Origin: Acidimicrobiaceae bacterium
GTDB taxonomy: Bacteria; Actinomycetota; Acidimicrobiia; Acidimicrobiales; RAAP-2
Length of the DNA stretch: 64,000 bases
NCBI GenBank assembly: GCA_003141095.1
Contig: PLKM01000039.1
Coordinates: forward strand, 35,285-99,284
Direction of reading: 5' to 3'
Below, piece after piece: positions 56,586 through 64,000 of the stretch. A program made the translations under genes and the position numbers. Numbering within the stretch: position 1 is the first letter of the stretch; each line of letters begins with the position of its first letter. The notes under the pieces were generated by a model, which was not told where the DNA came from, did not search any database, and was given only the letters and a program-made list of their open reading frames with translations.

Positions 56586-57463
56586 GTGCCAGCGAGTTGA
56601 ACGATGTAGCCCTTTTGCTCGATGAGGCCGTCGAGGACCAGACCCCCCAGGATCGACTCGAACCGATCTGTCTCAATGTCCCCGAGGGTCTTCGCGAGGG
56701 CACCCTTGGATGAATGCCCTTCACGCAGCACCGCGAGAATCCGGCCTCTGACCTGACGATCCGAGCCTTCGAAGACCGACTGGGGCCGCGAGACACCAGC
56801 GCTTTTCGGGGCGGGGTCCTCTCCCCCTTCGGTGTGCCACCGACAGATCTTTGCCACCGGGCAGGTTGAGCAAAGTGGTGTCGCCTTGCAGAACTGCGCG
56901 CCGAGGTCCAGCATCGCCTGATTGAACGCCGCGACCTCGTTGCGAGGAAGTAACGCATGGGCGATCAAACGCGCCTCCTTGGCACGCAACTCGCGATTGG
57001 TGACCGCTCGCGCGAGGACCCGTCCAACATTGGTATCGAGTACCGCCACTCGCTGATTGAACGCGAACGACGCTACCGCGTTGGCGGTGTAGTCGCCAAC
57101 TCCAGGCAAACGACGAAGTGAAGTGACGTCGTTCGGCACCTCGCCGCCAAACTCATCGCGAATCACCCGGGCGGCCTCGTGCAGCGCCTTCGCCCGACGG
57201 TGGTAGCCAAGGCCCTTCCAGAGTTTGAGCGTGCTCGCGAGCGGAGCATCCGCGCAGGCCAAGGGCGTTGGAAAATGCTCGAGGAATCTCGCCCACGGCT
57301 CGACGACTCGCGACGTTTGGGTCTGCTGCAGCATGACTTCACTGACCAGCACCGCCCACGGGTCGCGATGGTTGATCCAAGGAAAGGAGCGACGTAAGCC
57401 TGGAGCGACGCGGCGGAGCACTCGTCGAAACGAGGCGTAGTCGTTACTCCCAGACGTCGTCAC
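56582..57463 (-). CDS. mutY: A/G-specific adenine glycosylase
   Basis: PWAVLVSEVMLQQTQTSRVVEPWARFLEHFPTPLACA; LRRLPGVGDYTANAVASFAFNQRVAVLDTNVGRVLAR; CKATPLCSTCPVAKIC. GTG start at 57463 inferred. Confidence 0.92.
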   Translation of the reverse strand: MTTSGSNDYASFRRVLRRVAPGLRRSFPWINHRDPWAVLVSEVMLQQTQTSRVVEPWARFLEHFPTPLACADAPLASTLKLWKGLGYHRRAKALHEAARVIRDEFGGEVPNDVTSLRRLPGVGDYTANAVASFAFNQRVAVLDTNVGRVLARAVTNRELRAKEARLIAHALLPRNEVAAFNQAMLDLGAQFCKATPLCSTCPVAKICRWHTEGGEDPAPKSAGVSRPQSVFEGSDRQVRGRILAVLREGHSSKGALAKTLGDIETDRFESILGGLVLDGLIEQKGYIVQLAGT

Positions 57464-57956
57464 TGTAGGGGCGACGACGCACCGGCGCGAAGTCCTTCTT
57501 CCACACCATGACCTTGCGGCGAAAGTAGCAGACCTCGAGGCCCTCTTGGTTGAAACCCTTGGTTTCAACCAACACGACACCGCGGTCCTTCTTTGATGTT
57601 GACGGAGTCTTTTCGAGCACTCGCGTTTCGGCGTAGATGGTGTCGCCGTGAAAGGTCGGGTAACGGTGGATTAAGGTCTCGACCTCGAGGTTCGCGATCG
57701 CCGAGCCCGACACGTCAGGCACGCTCATGCCGAGCACGAGTGAGTAGACCAGATTGCCCACCACGACATTCTTCTTTTGAACACTTTCGTTCTCGGCGAA
57801 CCACGCGTTCGTGTGCAGTGGATGGTGGTTCATGGTGATCATGCAGAAAAGATGATCATCGGCTTCGGTAATCGTCTTCCCGGGCCAGTGTTTGAAGATG
57901 TCACCGATCTCGAAGTCCTCGAAATACCGGCCGAAGGGGCGATCAAAAGTGCTCAT
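57444..57956 (-). CDS. MaoC family dehydratase
   Basis: RYFEDFEIGDIFKHWPGKTITEADDHLFCMITMNHHPLHTNAWFAE; VGNLVYSLVLGMSVPDVSGSAIANLEVETLIHRYPTFHGDTIYAETRVLEK. Confidence 0.93.
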   Translation of the reverse strand: MSTFDRPFGRYFEDFEIGDIFKHWPGKTITEADDHLFCMITMNHHPLHTNAWFAENESVQKKNVVVGNLVYSLVLGMSVPDVSGSAIANLEVETLIHRYPTFHGDTIYAETRVLEKTPSTSKKDRGVVLVETKGFNQEGLEVCYFRRKVMVWKKDFAPVRRRPYSDDVWE

Positions 57957-57999
57957 AGTCGTTGCGTGCCTTTACTCAGTCCTGCCGTGCGTTGCAGTT

Positions 58000-58434
58000 C
58001 TATTCTGCTGCATCCGGCAGCGGTCGGGTGGTGAATGACACCGTGCCGCCGGGCAGCGACTCCCCGTCAATCACCATTCGCCACGTGAAGCGTGCACCGG
58101 GTTCCAGTGGAATAGGTCCAAAGTTGACCGCCACCGGCACATCCACCGGCGTGCCGACGGGGACTCCTTCGGGCGCGGACGCCGAAAAATCTCCTCGAAC
58201 CTCGATACTCTGCATGCCGTCGGGCGTTTCGAAGTGCACCAGCTGACCGTCCGCGTCTTCGAGGAACAGTTCCCAGTGGTGCTCGGAGTTGAATTCGTGC
58301 CAGTCCACGCCCACCTTGATGGCGACTGCTGAGGGCACGGGATCGGGGCCGGTGACCGACCATCCACCACCCAGGATATAAAGCTTTCCGTCGGCCACCT
58401 GGGCCGAGTCGGCGAGAAGCATGGTTACATTCAT
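58000..58434 (-). CDS. DUF6941-like conserved hypothetical protein
   Basis: MNVTMLLADSAQVADGKLYILGGGWSVTGPDPVPSAVAIKVGVDWHEFNSEHHWELFLEDADGQLV. Confidence 0.8.
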   Translation of the reverse strand: MNVTMLLADSAQVADGKLYILGGGWSVTGPDPVPSAVAIKVGVDWHEFNSEHHWELFLEDADGQLVHFETPDGMQSIEVRGDFSASAPEGVPVGTPVDVPVAVNFGPIPLEPGARFTWRMVIDGESLPGGTVSFTTRPLPDAAE

Positions 58435-58487
58435 GCGTCCAGCCTAGGTCTCGAGTGGGATGATCGAAGAACCAGTAAATTTCTCGT

Positions 58488-60098
58488 ATGACCACGTCCG
58501 CTCTCAATCTCACCGTCGCCTCCGAACTCATCGATCAGGCCCAAGCCGTTATTGACGGAGCGCTTCGTGAGCTCGCCGGACACGGAGGCATTGACAAGCA
58601 GCAGACCCTCGCCTACGACATCGCCCACACTTCCAGCGCCGTTGCAACCGCTCGCGCGTGCCTCTCGTATGCGGCGAAGGGGCCCACCGAGGCTTCGCTC
58701 AGCGCCGCCTTCCTCGCCCTCGCGCTCAGCGACCTCGCCACGCGCGTGCTCGGTCGCGAAAATCTGTGGGGGGTCGAGAGCGATTGGTACGCGCCCTTCG
58801 CGTCGTTCGTCACCACCTACCGCGACCCCGCGTTCCTCGCAACCCTCGCCGAAACGCCAGGACCCAAGCACCTCGACGAAGAGTTCCAGATGGTCGCTGA
58901 CATGTTCCACCGATTTGCCGACGAACAGGTTCGTCCCCACGCTGAGCACGTCCACCGCACCAACGGCGACATTCCCGAGTCGATCATCAACGGTTTGAAC
59001 GAGCTCGGGGGATTCGGGCTATCAGTGCCCGAAGAGTTTGGCGGCTTTGCGACCGGGGGCGAATCGGAGTACCTCGGCATGGTCATCGCCACTGAAGAAC
59101 TCTCCTGGGGAGGCCTCGGCATCGGCGGCTCTTTGATCACGCGACCCGAGATTCTCACCAGAGCGCTCGTCAATGGCGGCACCGCGGAGCAGAAACAGCG
59201 CTGGCTGCCACGTCTCGCGTCCGCCCAGACGCTCGCCGCCATCGCCGTCACCGAGCCCGACTTCGGAAGTGACGTGGCGGGACTCAACACCATGGCCACC
59301 AAGACCGAAGGCGGCTGGCTCATAAACGGGACAAAGACCTGGTGCACGTTCGCCGCGCGCGCCGACGTCCTGATGCTGCTCGCACGCACCGACCCCGACC
59401 GCAGCAAGGCCCACCGAGGTCTCTCGTTGTTCTTGGTGGAGAAACCCCAAGGGGACAGCCACGGTTTCCTCTTCTCCCAAGAGGCCGGTGACGATGACCG
59501 CAGCGACCCGAACGGCCGACTCGAGGGCCGGCCCATCGACACCATTGGCTATCGAGGTATGCACTCGTACGAGCTGAGCTTTGACAACTGGTTCGTTCCC
59601 GACGAAGACCTGGTCGGTGGCGAGGCCGGCCTCGGCAAGGGCTTCTACTTCCAAATGGCCGGTTTCGAGAATGGCCGTATCCAGACCGCCGCGCGCGCGG
59701 TGGGCATCATGCAGGCGGCCTACGAGGCGGCGCTCGACTACGCGCGCAACCGCGTGGTCTTCGGAGAACCGATCATCAACTACGAGCTCACCCGAGTGAA
59801 GCTCGCGACCATGGCGGCGATCATCCAGTGCTCGCGACAGTTCTCGCTGCAGGTTGCCAAGCTCATGGGCCAGGGGGGCGGCTCGATGGAGGCGTCCATG
59901 GCCAAGGCCTACGTGTGTCGAGCGGCCGAGTGGGTCACCCGCGAAGCCATGCAGATACACGGCGGTATGGGCTACGCGGAGGAGTACCCGGTGAGCCGGT
60001 ACTTCGTCGATGCCCGCGTGCTTTCGATCTTCGAAGGGGCCGACGAGACGCTCTGCTTGAAGGTGGTCGCCCGCCGACTGCTCGACCAACTGACCTGA
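58488..60098 (+). CDS. Acyl-CoA dehydrogenase family protein (long form)
   Basis: LGGFGLSVPEEFGGFATGGESEYLGMVIATEELSWGGLGIGGSLITRPEILTRALVNGGTAEQKQRWLPRLAS; AVTEPDFGSDVAGLNTMATKTEGGWLINGTKTWCTFAARADVLMLLART; AMQIHGGMGYAEEYPVSRYFVDARVLSIFEGADE. Confidence 0.94.
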   Translation: MTTSALNLTVASELIDQAQAVIDGALRELAGHGGIDKQQTLAYDIAHTSSAVATARACLSYAAKGPTEASLSAAFLALALSDLATRVLGRENLWGVESDWYAPFASFVTTYRDPAFLATLAETPGPKHLDEEFQMVADMFHRFADEQVRPHAEHVHRTNGDIPESIINGLNELGGFGLSVPEEFGGFATGGESEYLGMVIATEELSWGGLGIGGSLITRPEILTRALVNGGTAEQKQRWLPRLASAQTLAAIAVTEPDFGSDVAGLNTMATKTEGGWLINGTKTWCTFAARADVLMLLARTDPDRSKAHRGLSLFLVEKPQGDSHGFLFSQEAGDDDRSDPNGRLEGRPIDTIGYRGMHSYELSFDNWFVPDEDLVGGEAGLGKGFYFQMAGFENGRIQTAARAVGIMQAAYEAALDYARNRVVFGEPIINYELTRVKLATMAAIIQCSRQFSLQVAKLMGQGGGSMEASMAKAYVCRAAEWVTREAMQIHGGMGYAEEYPVSRYFVDARVLSIFEGADETLCLKVVARRLLDQLT

Positions 60099-60104
60099 CG
60101 CTGC

Positions 60105-61313
60105 TCAGCCTTCGTCAATGGTGAACGGCGAGTGCACCGCGCCGAGTGAAATACCCGCCGAATGCAGGTCGGGGCGCTCGCCGCGGGCGACCTGCGCCTT
60201 CAGGGCCGCGCGCTCCCATCGCTCCTCCACCTTGCCGTAGCGCCAGAAGCTCAGCGCGAAGGCCCAAGCGGCCACGAACATCCCCACGATGACAAATCCG
60301 GCCTTGTTGATGTTGAAGGCCGAGGCGTAATTCCAAATCCCGCCCTTCAGCTTGAACTGACCGGCGAGAACCTGCATCAGCTCGAGCGTACCGATGTAGA
60401 AGGCGACGAACACGCTGAGTCCGGTGATGGCGATGTTGTAGTACACCTTTCGCACGGGCTTCGAAAAGGCCCAGCCGTAGGCGAAGTTCATGAATGAACC
60501 GTCGATGGTGTCGAGCAGGCTCATGCCCGCGGCGAACAGGAGCGGCAAGGAAAGGATGGCCCAGAACGGAAGACCGGCGGCCACCGAAGTTCCCGCGAGC
60601 ACCAAGAACGCGACCTCGGTCGCGGTGTCAAAACCCAGGCCGAAGAGCACACCCACCGGGTACATCTTCCACGGCGTGTCCACGGATCGGGCCAATGGGC
60701 CGAAGAAGCGCATCATGAAGCCACGAGCGTTCAAATGCTTTTCCAGCTCCGAGTCGTCAAAGCGGCCTTGACGCATCTGAACGAAGAGCCGGATTATTCC
60801 GAAGAGGATTATCGCGTTCAAGGTGGCGATGATGTAGAGAAACCCACCCGAGACGATTGTGCCGATCAGTCCGCCGTAGTGGTGCAGCGACGAGTTGGAG
60901 TCCGCCACTTGGGGTCCCAACGCGCGGGCCCCGAGGCCCAGCAGTACCGTCAGGCCAAAAACGATCGTCGAGTGGCCGAGCGAGAAGAAGAAGCCGACGG
61001 ACATCGGTCGCTTCCCCTCGGACATGAACTTGCGCGTGGTGTTGTCAATCGCCGCAATGTGATCCGCGTCAAAGGCGTGGCGCATTCCCAAGGTGTAGGC
61101 GAGCACTCCGGTGCCGACACCGAGGATCTTGTTCGAACCGGACCCGTAATGATGTGTGGAGGCGATTATGAGAAGAGTCCAGCCGAGCACGTGCAGCACC
61201 GCGATGAATCCGAACATACCGTAAAGTTTGCGCCATTCGGATGGCGAAAACGAAGCGCGCACTCGGTGTCGAAGCTTGGTCGAATCCTGAGCCAAGGCGG
61301 TCATAAGCGCCAC
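60105..61313 (-). CDS. NiCoT family nickel/cobalt transporter (HoxN/NixA-like)
   Basis: LGMRHAFDADHIAAIDNTTRKFM (HX4DH signature); VGFFFSLGHSTIVFGLTVLLGLGARAL; GVLFGLGFDTATEVAFLVLAGT. Confidence 0.95.
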   Translation of the reverse strand: MALMTALAQDSTKLRHRVRASFSPSEWRKLYGMFGFIAVLHVLGWTLLIIASTHHYGSGSNKILGVGTGVLAYTLGMRHAFDADHIAAIDNTTRKFMSEGKRPMSVGFFFSLGHSTIVFGLTVLLGLGARALGPQVADSNSSLHHYGGLIGTIVSGGFLYIIATLNAIILFGIIRLFVQMRQGRFDDSELEKHLNARGFMMRFFGPLARSVDTPWKMYPVGVLFGLGFDTATEVAFLVLAGTSVAAGLPFWAILSLPLLFAAGMSLLDTIDGSFMNFAYGWAFSKPVRKVYYNIAITGLSVFVAFYIGTLELMQVLAGQFKLKGGIWNYASAFNINKAGFVIVGMFVAAWAFALSFWRYGKVEERWERAALKAQVARGERPDLHSAGISLGAVHSPFTIDEG

Positions 61314-61344
61314 CTTACTGGGACATGCTCCTATTAAGACACTC

Positions 61345-62283
61345 CTACGTCGCCGAGCGACTCATCCCTGAACGTAGGCCCCGGGCGACAAATGAATTGG
61401 CAATCTTCGCGGACGCCTCGTCAATCATCTCGTCACCGAACATCAACGCCCCGGTGTGTTGTTGCTCAGTCGCCACCCGGTAGGCGTCGAGGATGTCGTA
61501 GGACTTGTCGAAGAGCTTCTGACTCGGCGAGTACACCTCGTTGAGCGCGAGCGCCTGATCGGGCGTGAGCGCCCATTTACCGTCGAATCCGTACGAGTAC
61601 GAGATTCCCGCGGCGAAGCGCAGGGCGTCCAGGTCTCGAACCTTGAGAAAAGGTCCGTCAATGACCTGCAGTCCATTGGCGCGACCGGCCATGAGGATCT
61701 TGGCGAAAACGTAACTAAATGGGTTCGACGGGCCGTCATGAATGGTCTCGTCAATAGTCGTCACGGGCATTCCGATTGATGCGCTGAAGTCGGCTGGCCC
61801 AAAGACAATGGTCTCGAGTCGTCGCGAAGCTGCGCAGATCTCCTCGACGTTGATGAGCCCGAGTGCCGTTTCAATCTGGGCCTCAATGCCGATGTGACCT
61901 ACCGGGAGGCCGGCGTTCTTCTCGATTTGGGTAAGCAGCAGGTCCATCGCGACGACGTCGGAGGCTCTTTCAACCTTCGGCATCATGATCTCGTCGAGAC
62001 GGCTACCGGCATTCCCGACGACTTCGATGACGTCACCGTAGGTCCACGGGGTGTCCCACGCGTTCACCCGCACGCAAAGCACGCGGTCGTCCCATTCGAG
62101 CGAACGTATCGCGTTCACGACTTTGGCGCGAGCGGCCACCTTTTCATTTGGGGCGACCGAGTCTTCGAGGTCGAGAAAACTCATGTCAGCCGTGGCCGTG
62201 GGGGCCTTGGCGAGAAAGCGATCCGACGAGCCTGGCGTTGACAGACAGGAGCGACGGGGAAGGGAGCGTGAACGTTCGGACAT
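61345..62283 (-). CDS. HpcH/HpaI aldolase/citrate lyase (CitE-like) family protein
   Basis: RRSCLSTPGSSDRFLAKAPTATADMSFLDLEDSVAPNEKVAARAKV; VRVNAWDTPWTYGDV; IEAQIETALGLINVEEICAASRRLETIVFGPADFSASIG. Confidence 0.93.
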   Translation of the reverse strand: MSERSRSLPRRSCLSTPGSSDRFLAKAPTATADMSFLDLEDSVAPNEKVAARAKVVNAIRSLEWDDRVLCVRVNAWDTPWTYGDVIEVVGNAGSRLDEIMMPKVERASDVVAMDLLLTQIEKNAGLPVGHIGIEAQIETALGLINVEEICAASRRLETIVFGPADFSASIGMPVTTIDETIHDGPSNPFSYVFAKILMAGRANGLQVIDGPFLKVRDLDALRFAAGISYSYGFDGKWALTPDQALALNEVYSPSQKLFDKSYDILDAYRVATEQQHTGALMFGDEMIDEASAKIANSFVARGLRSGMSRSAT

Positions 62284-62436
62284 AGGTCGAGCCTATTCTG
62301 AGGACGCACAATGTGTGAATCGGGACAGGGGCTCTTTGTCCACTAGTGAAATCTTGATGGCCTCAACCAGGGATTTTGTTTCTTTTGATATTTTTTTATG
62401 CCCCATTGACCGGCCTCAGCCGATAACCTTTCCTAC

Positions 62437-63543
62437 GTGACTGACGTCGAGCGCTCTGCGCGCCCTTCGACGCTACGGCCAACGAGGGGACTTCAGCGGT
62501 TCCGGTGGATTTATTCCATTCTGGCTGTCGTCGCAGTGTGTTCGAGCACTGTGACTGTTTCGTCACGTCCCGCTGGCGCCTCATCAATCTCGAATAATCG
62601 CGCCGAAGCGACCAAGCTCTACAACCAGATCCAGGACATAAATGGCCGCGTGGAGTTCTTGGGCCAGAAGTACGACGAGTCTCGAATCAAGCTCGACAAG
62701 GTCAACAACGACATCACCAACACCAAGGCCACGGTGGCCGGTATCGAGGGCAACGTCACCAAGGGCGATGATCAGTTACGCGCTGACGCGATCTTCGCGT
62801 ACGTGACCAATGGGGCCGCCGCGAGTAACAATCCCCTCTTCTCGTCAAATGCATCGAACATCGGCGCCACGAACGTGTACAACCAGCTCGCAGAAGGCAA
62901 CATCGGTACCGCGATCGCCAAGCTCAAGAACTACAAGATTCAGCTAACTCAGGAGCGGTACATCCTGGCCAACGAGGACGCTCAGGCACGAAACGCCGCG
63001 GTCGCGTCGGCTTCGTCGTTCCACAAGGCCAAACTTCTCCAAGCCACGCTCCATCGCACGCTAGGCCAGGTGAAGGGAAGGATTGCGACGGACGTGGCTG
63101 CAGTCGCCGCCGCCGCGGCAGCGAAGGATGCCGTCACGTTGCAGTCAGCCAAACCCCAGAAGGGCTTCCCCGCTCCCCCCGGTGACTCTCGAGCCAGCAT
63201 CGCGATTCGTGCCGCCGAGAGCTATCTCGGCACGTGGTACGTCTGGGGTGGCGCGTCGCGAAGCGGCGTCGACTGCTCGGGACTGGTCATGTTGGCCTAC
63301 GAGGCGGCGGGCATTGACTTCCCCCACTATTCGGGCGCGATGTACGAAGACACCGAACGGGTACCGCTCTACGACATTGAACCTGGTGACCTTCTCTTCT
63401 ACGGCTACAACGGTGACGAGCACGTCGCGATGTACGTGGGAGGCGGCCAAATGATCGAGGCCGAGATGACCGGAACCCAAGTGCACATCACGCCAATTCG
63501 ACTTGGCTACGGATTCGTTGGTCTCGGTCGCCCTCGGGCCTAG
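62437..63543 (+). CDS. NlpC/P60 family peptidoglycan endopeptidase with N-terminal coiled coil
   Basis: GTG start; signal-like N-terminus; coiled coil; AAESYLGTWYVWGGASRSGVDCSGLVMLAYEAAGIDFPHYSGAMYEDTERVPLYDIEPGDLLFYGYNGDEHVAMYVGGGQMIEA. Confidence 0.94.
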   Translation: MTDVERSARPSTLRPTRGLQRFRWIYSILAVVAVCSSTVTVSSRPAGASSISNNRAEATKLYNQIQDINGRVEFLGQKYDESRIKLDKVNNDITNTKATVAGIEGNVTKGDDQLRADAIFAYVTNGAAASNNPLFSSNASNIGATNVYNQLAEGNIGTAIAKLKNYKIQLTQERYILANEDAQARNAAVASASSFHKAKLLQATLHRTLGQVKGRIATDVAAVAAAAAAKDAVTLQSAKPQKGFPAPPGDSRASIAIRAAESYLGTWYVWGGASRSGVDCSGLVMLAYEAAGIDFPHYSGAMYEDTERVPLYDIEPGDLLFYGYNGDEHVAMYVGGGQMIEAEMTGTQVHITPIRLGYGFVGLGRPRA

Positions 63544-63545
63544 GC

Positions 63546-64000
63546 GTGTCGGGCGTACCAACTTCCTTTCATCTGGGACCCTTGGTCTTTCACGTTTACG
63601 GCTTCGGACTCGCGATCGCGGCGTACGTGGCCTACGTCTACTCCCGACATCGCTTGGACCGCGCTGGATTCAGCACTGATCCCTTCGCGAAGTACGCCGC
63701 AGCGCTCGTCGTGAGTGGACTGGTCGGCGCGCGCCTCGCCAACATTGCCACCAACTGGTCCTACTACTCGGGCCACCCCGCGCGCTGGATTGCGGTGTGG
63801 CAAGGGGGGCTCGCGAGCTTTGGCGGCATAGCACTGGCCCTCCCCGTCGGTCTCTATCTGCAGCGACGCTGGTGGCCCGCAAGTTCGCTGGCTGGTTTCA
63901 CCGATGCCCTCATCCCCGCTCTCGTTGCCGGATGGGCACTGGGGCGAGTTCTCGGCCCTCAATTCATGGTTGATGGAGGTGGTCACCTAACCCATCAATG
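63546..64000 (+). CDS. lgt: Prolipoprotein diacylglyceryl transferase family protein, N-terminal part (runs off window)
   Basis: Open frame to window end, GTG start: VSGVPTSFHLGPLVFHVYGFGLAIAAYVAYVYSRHRLDRAG...IAVWQGGLASFGGIALALPVGLYLQRR...GWALGRVLGPQFMVDGGGHLTHQ. Not in the ORF track because it has no stop in the window. Confidence 0.82.
   Translation, partial: MSGVPTSFHLGPLVFHVYGFGLAIAAYVAYVYSRHRLDRAGFSTDPFAKYAAALVVSGLVGARLANIATNWSYYSGHPARWIAVWQGGLASFGGIALALPVGLYLQRRWWPASSLAGFTDALIPALVAGWALGRVLGPQFMVDGGGHLTHQ

Noticed and set aside
56582-57463. MutY apparently lacking the C-terminal Nudix-like 8-oxoG recognition domain
   Set aside because: The short winged-helix-like C-terminus (DRQVRGRILAVLRE...LVLDGLIEQKGYIVQLAG) resembles other actinobacterial MutY proteins as I remember them, so not treated as novel.
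59022-60089. 355-aa minus-strand ORF opposite the acyl-CoA dehydrogenase
   Set aside because: Antisense shadow of a clear acyl-CoA dehydrogenase.
62284-62436. Possible c-di-AMP riboswitch before the NlpC/P60 gene
   Set aside because: Such riboswitches occur before cell-wall hydrolase genes in Actinobacteria, but I could not match the conserved elements in this 153-bp AT-rich spacer.
1-64000. tRNA, rRNA, CRISPR arrays, transposases and phage genes
   Set aside because: Looked for and none recognised; intergenic regions showed no cloverleaf-like T-loop patterns or regularly spaced repeats. A tRNAscan/Infernal run would be decisive.

Overview
High-GC actinobacterial chromosomal window, Acidimicrobiia-like by gene content (inference). 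It is densely packed with housekeeping genes. I saw no CRISPR array, transposase, prophage, rRNA or tRNA. Main blocks: a divergent IclR regulator / pyruvate dehydrogenase E1 (aceE) plus E2 locus; a GH15 / trehalose-6-phosphate synthase region; an ECF sigma factor with a coupled membrane protein; a NrtR-like regulator divergent from nadA-nadB-nadC; rhodanese-MoeB; pepA; PduO-type adenosyltransferase divergent from metH; an lpd-E2-lipB::lipA operon; a split SUF Fe-S assembly region with two SufC ATPases; oligopeptidase B; acyl-CoA and MaoC enzymes; mutY; NiCoT; CitE-like lyase; NlpC/P60; and the start of lgt. The most interesting observations are: (1) a perfect 33-bp palindrome between the NrtR-like regulator (degenerate Nudix box) and nadABC; (2) a single continuous ORF encoding LipB fused to LipA; (3) an E2 acyltransferase in the same operon with an altered HxxxDG catalytic motif (HRICEP); (4) a split SUF locus with two different SufC proteins, a Cys-rich small protein and a nearby cysteine-free Rrf2 regulator; (5) a 21-bp inverted repeat between iclR and aceE; and (6) a secreted protein with near-identical 86-aa tandem repeats. 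All calls come from reading the sequence and the supplied ORF translations; no database search was run.
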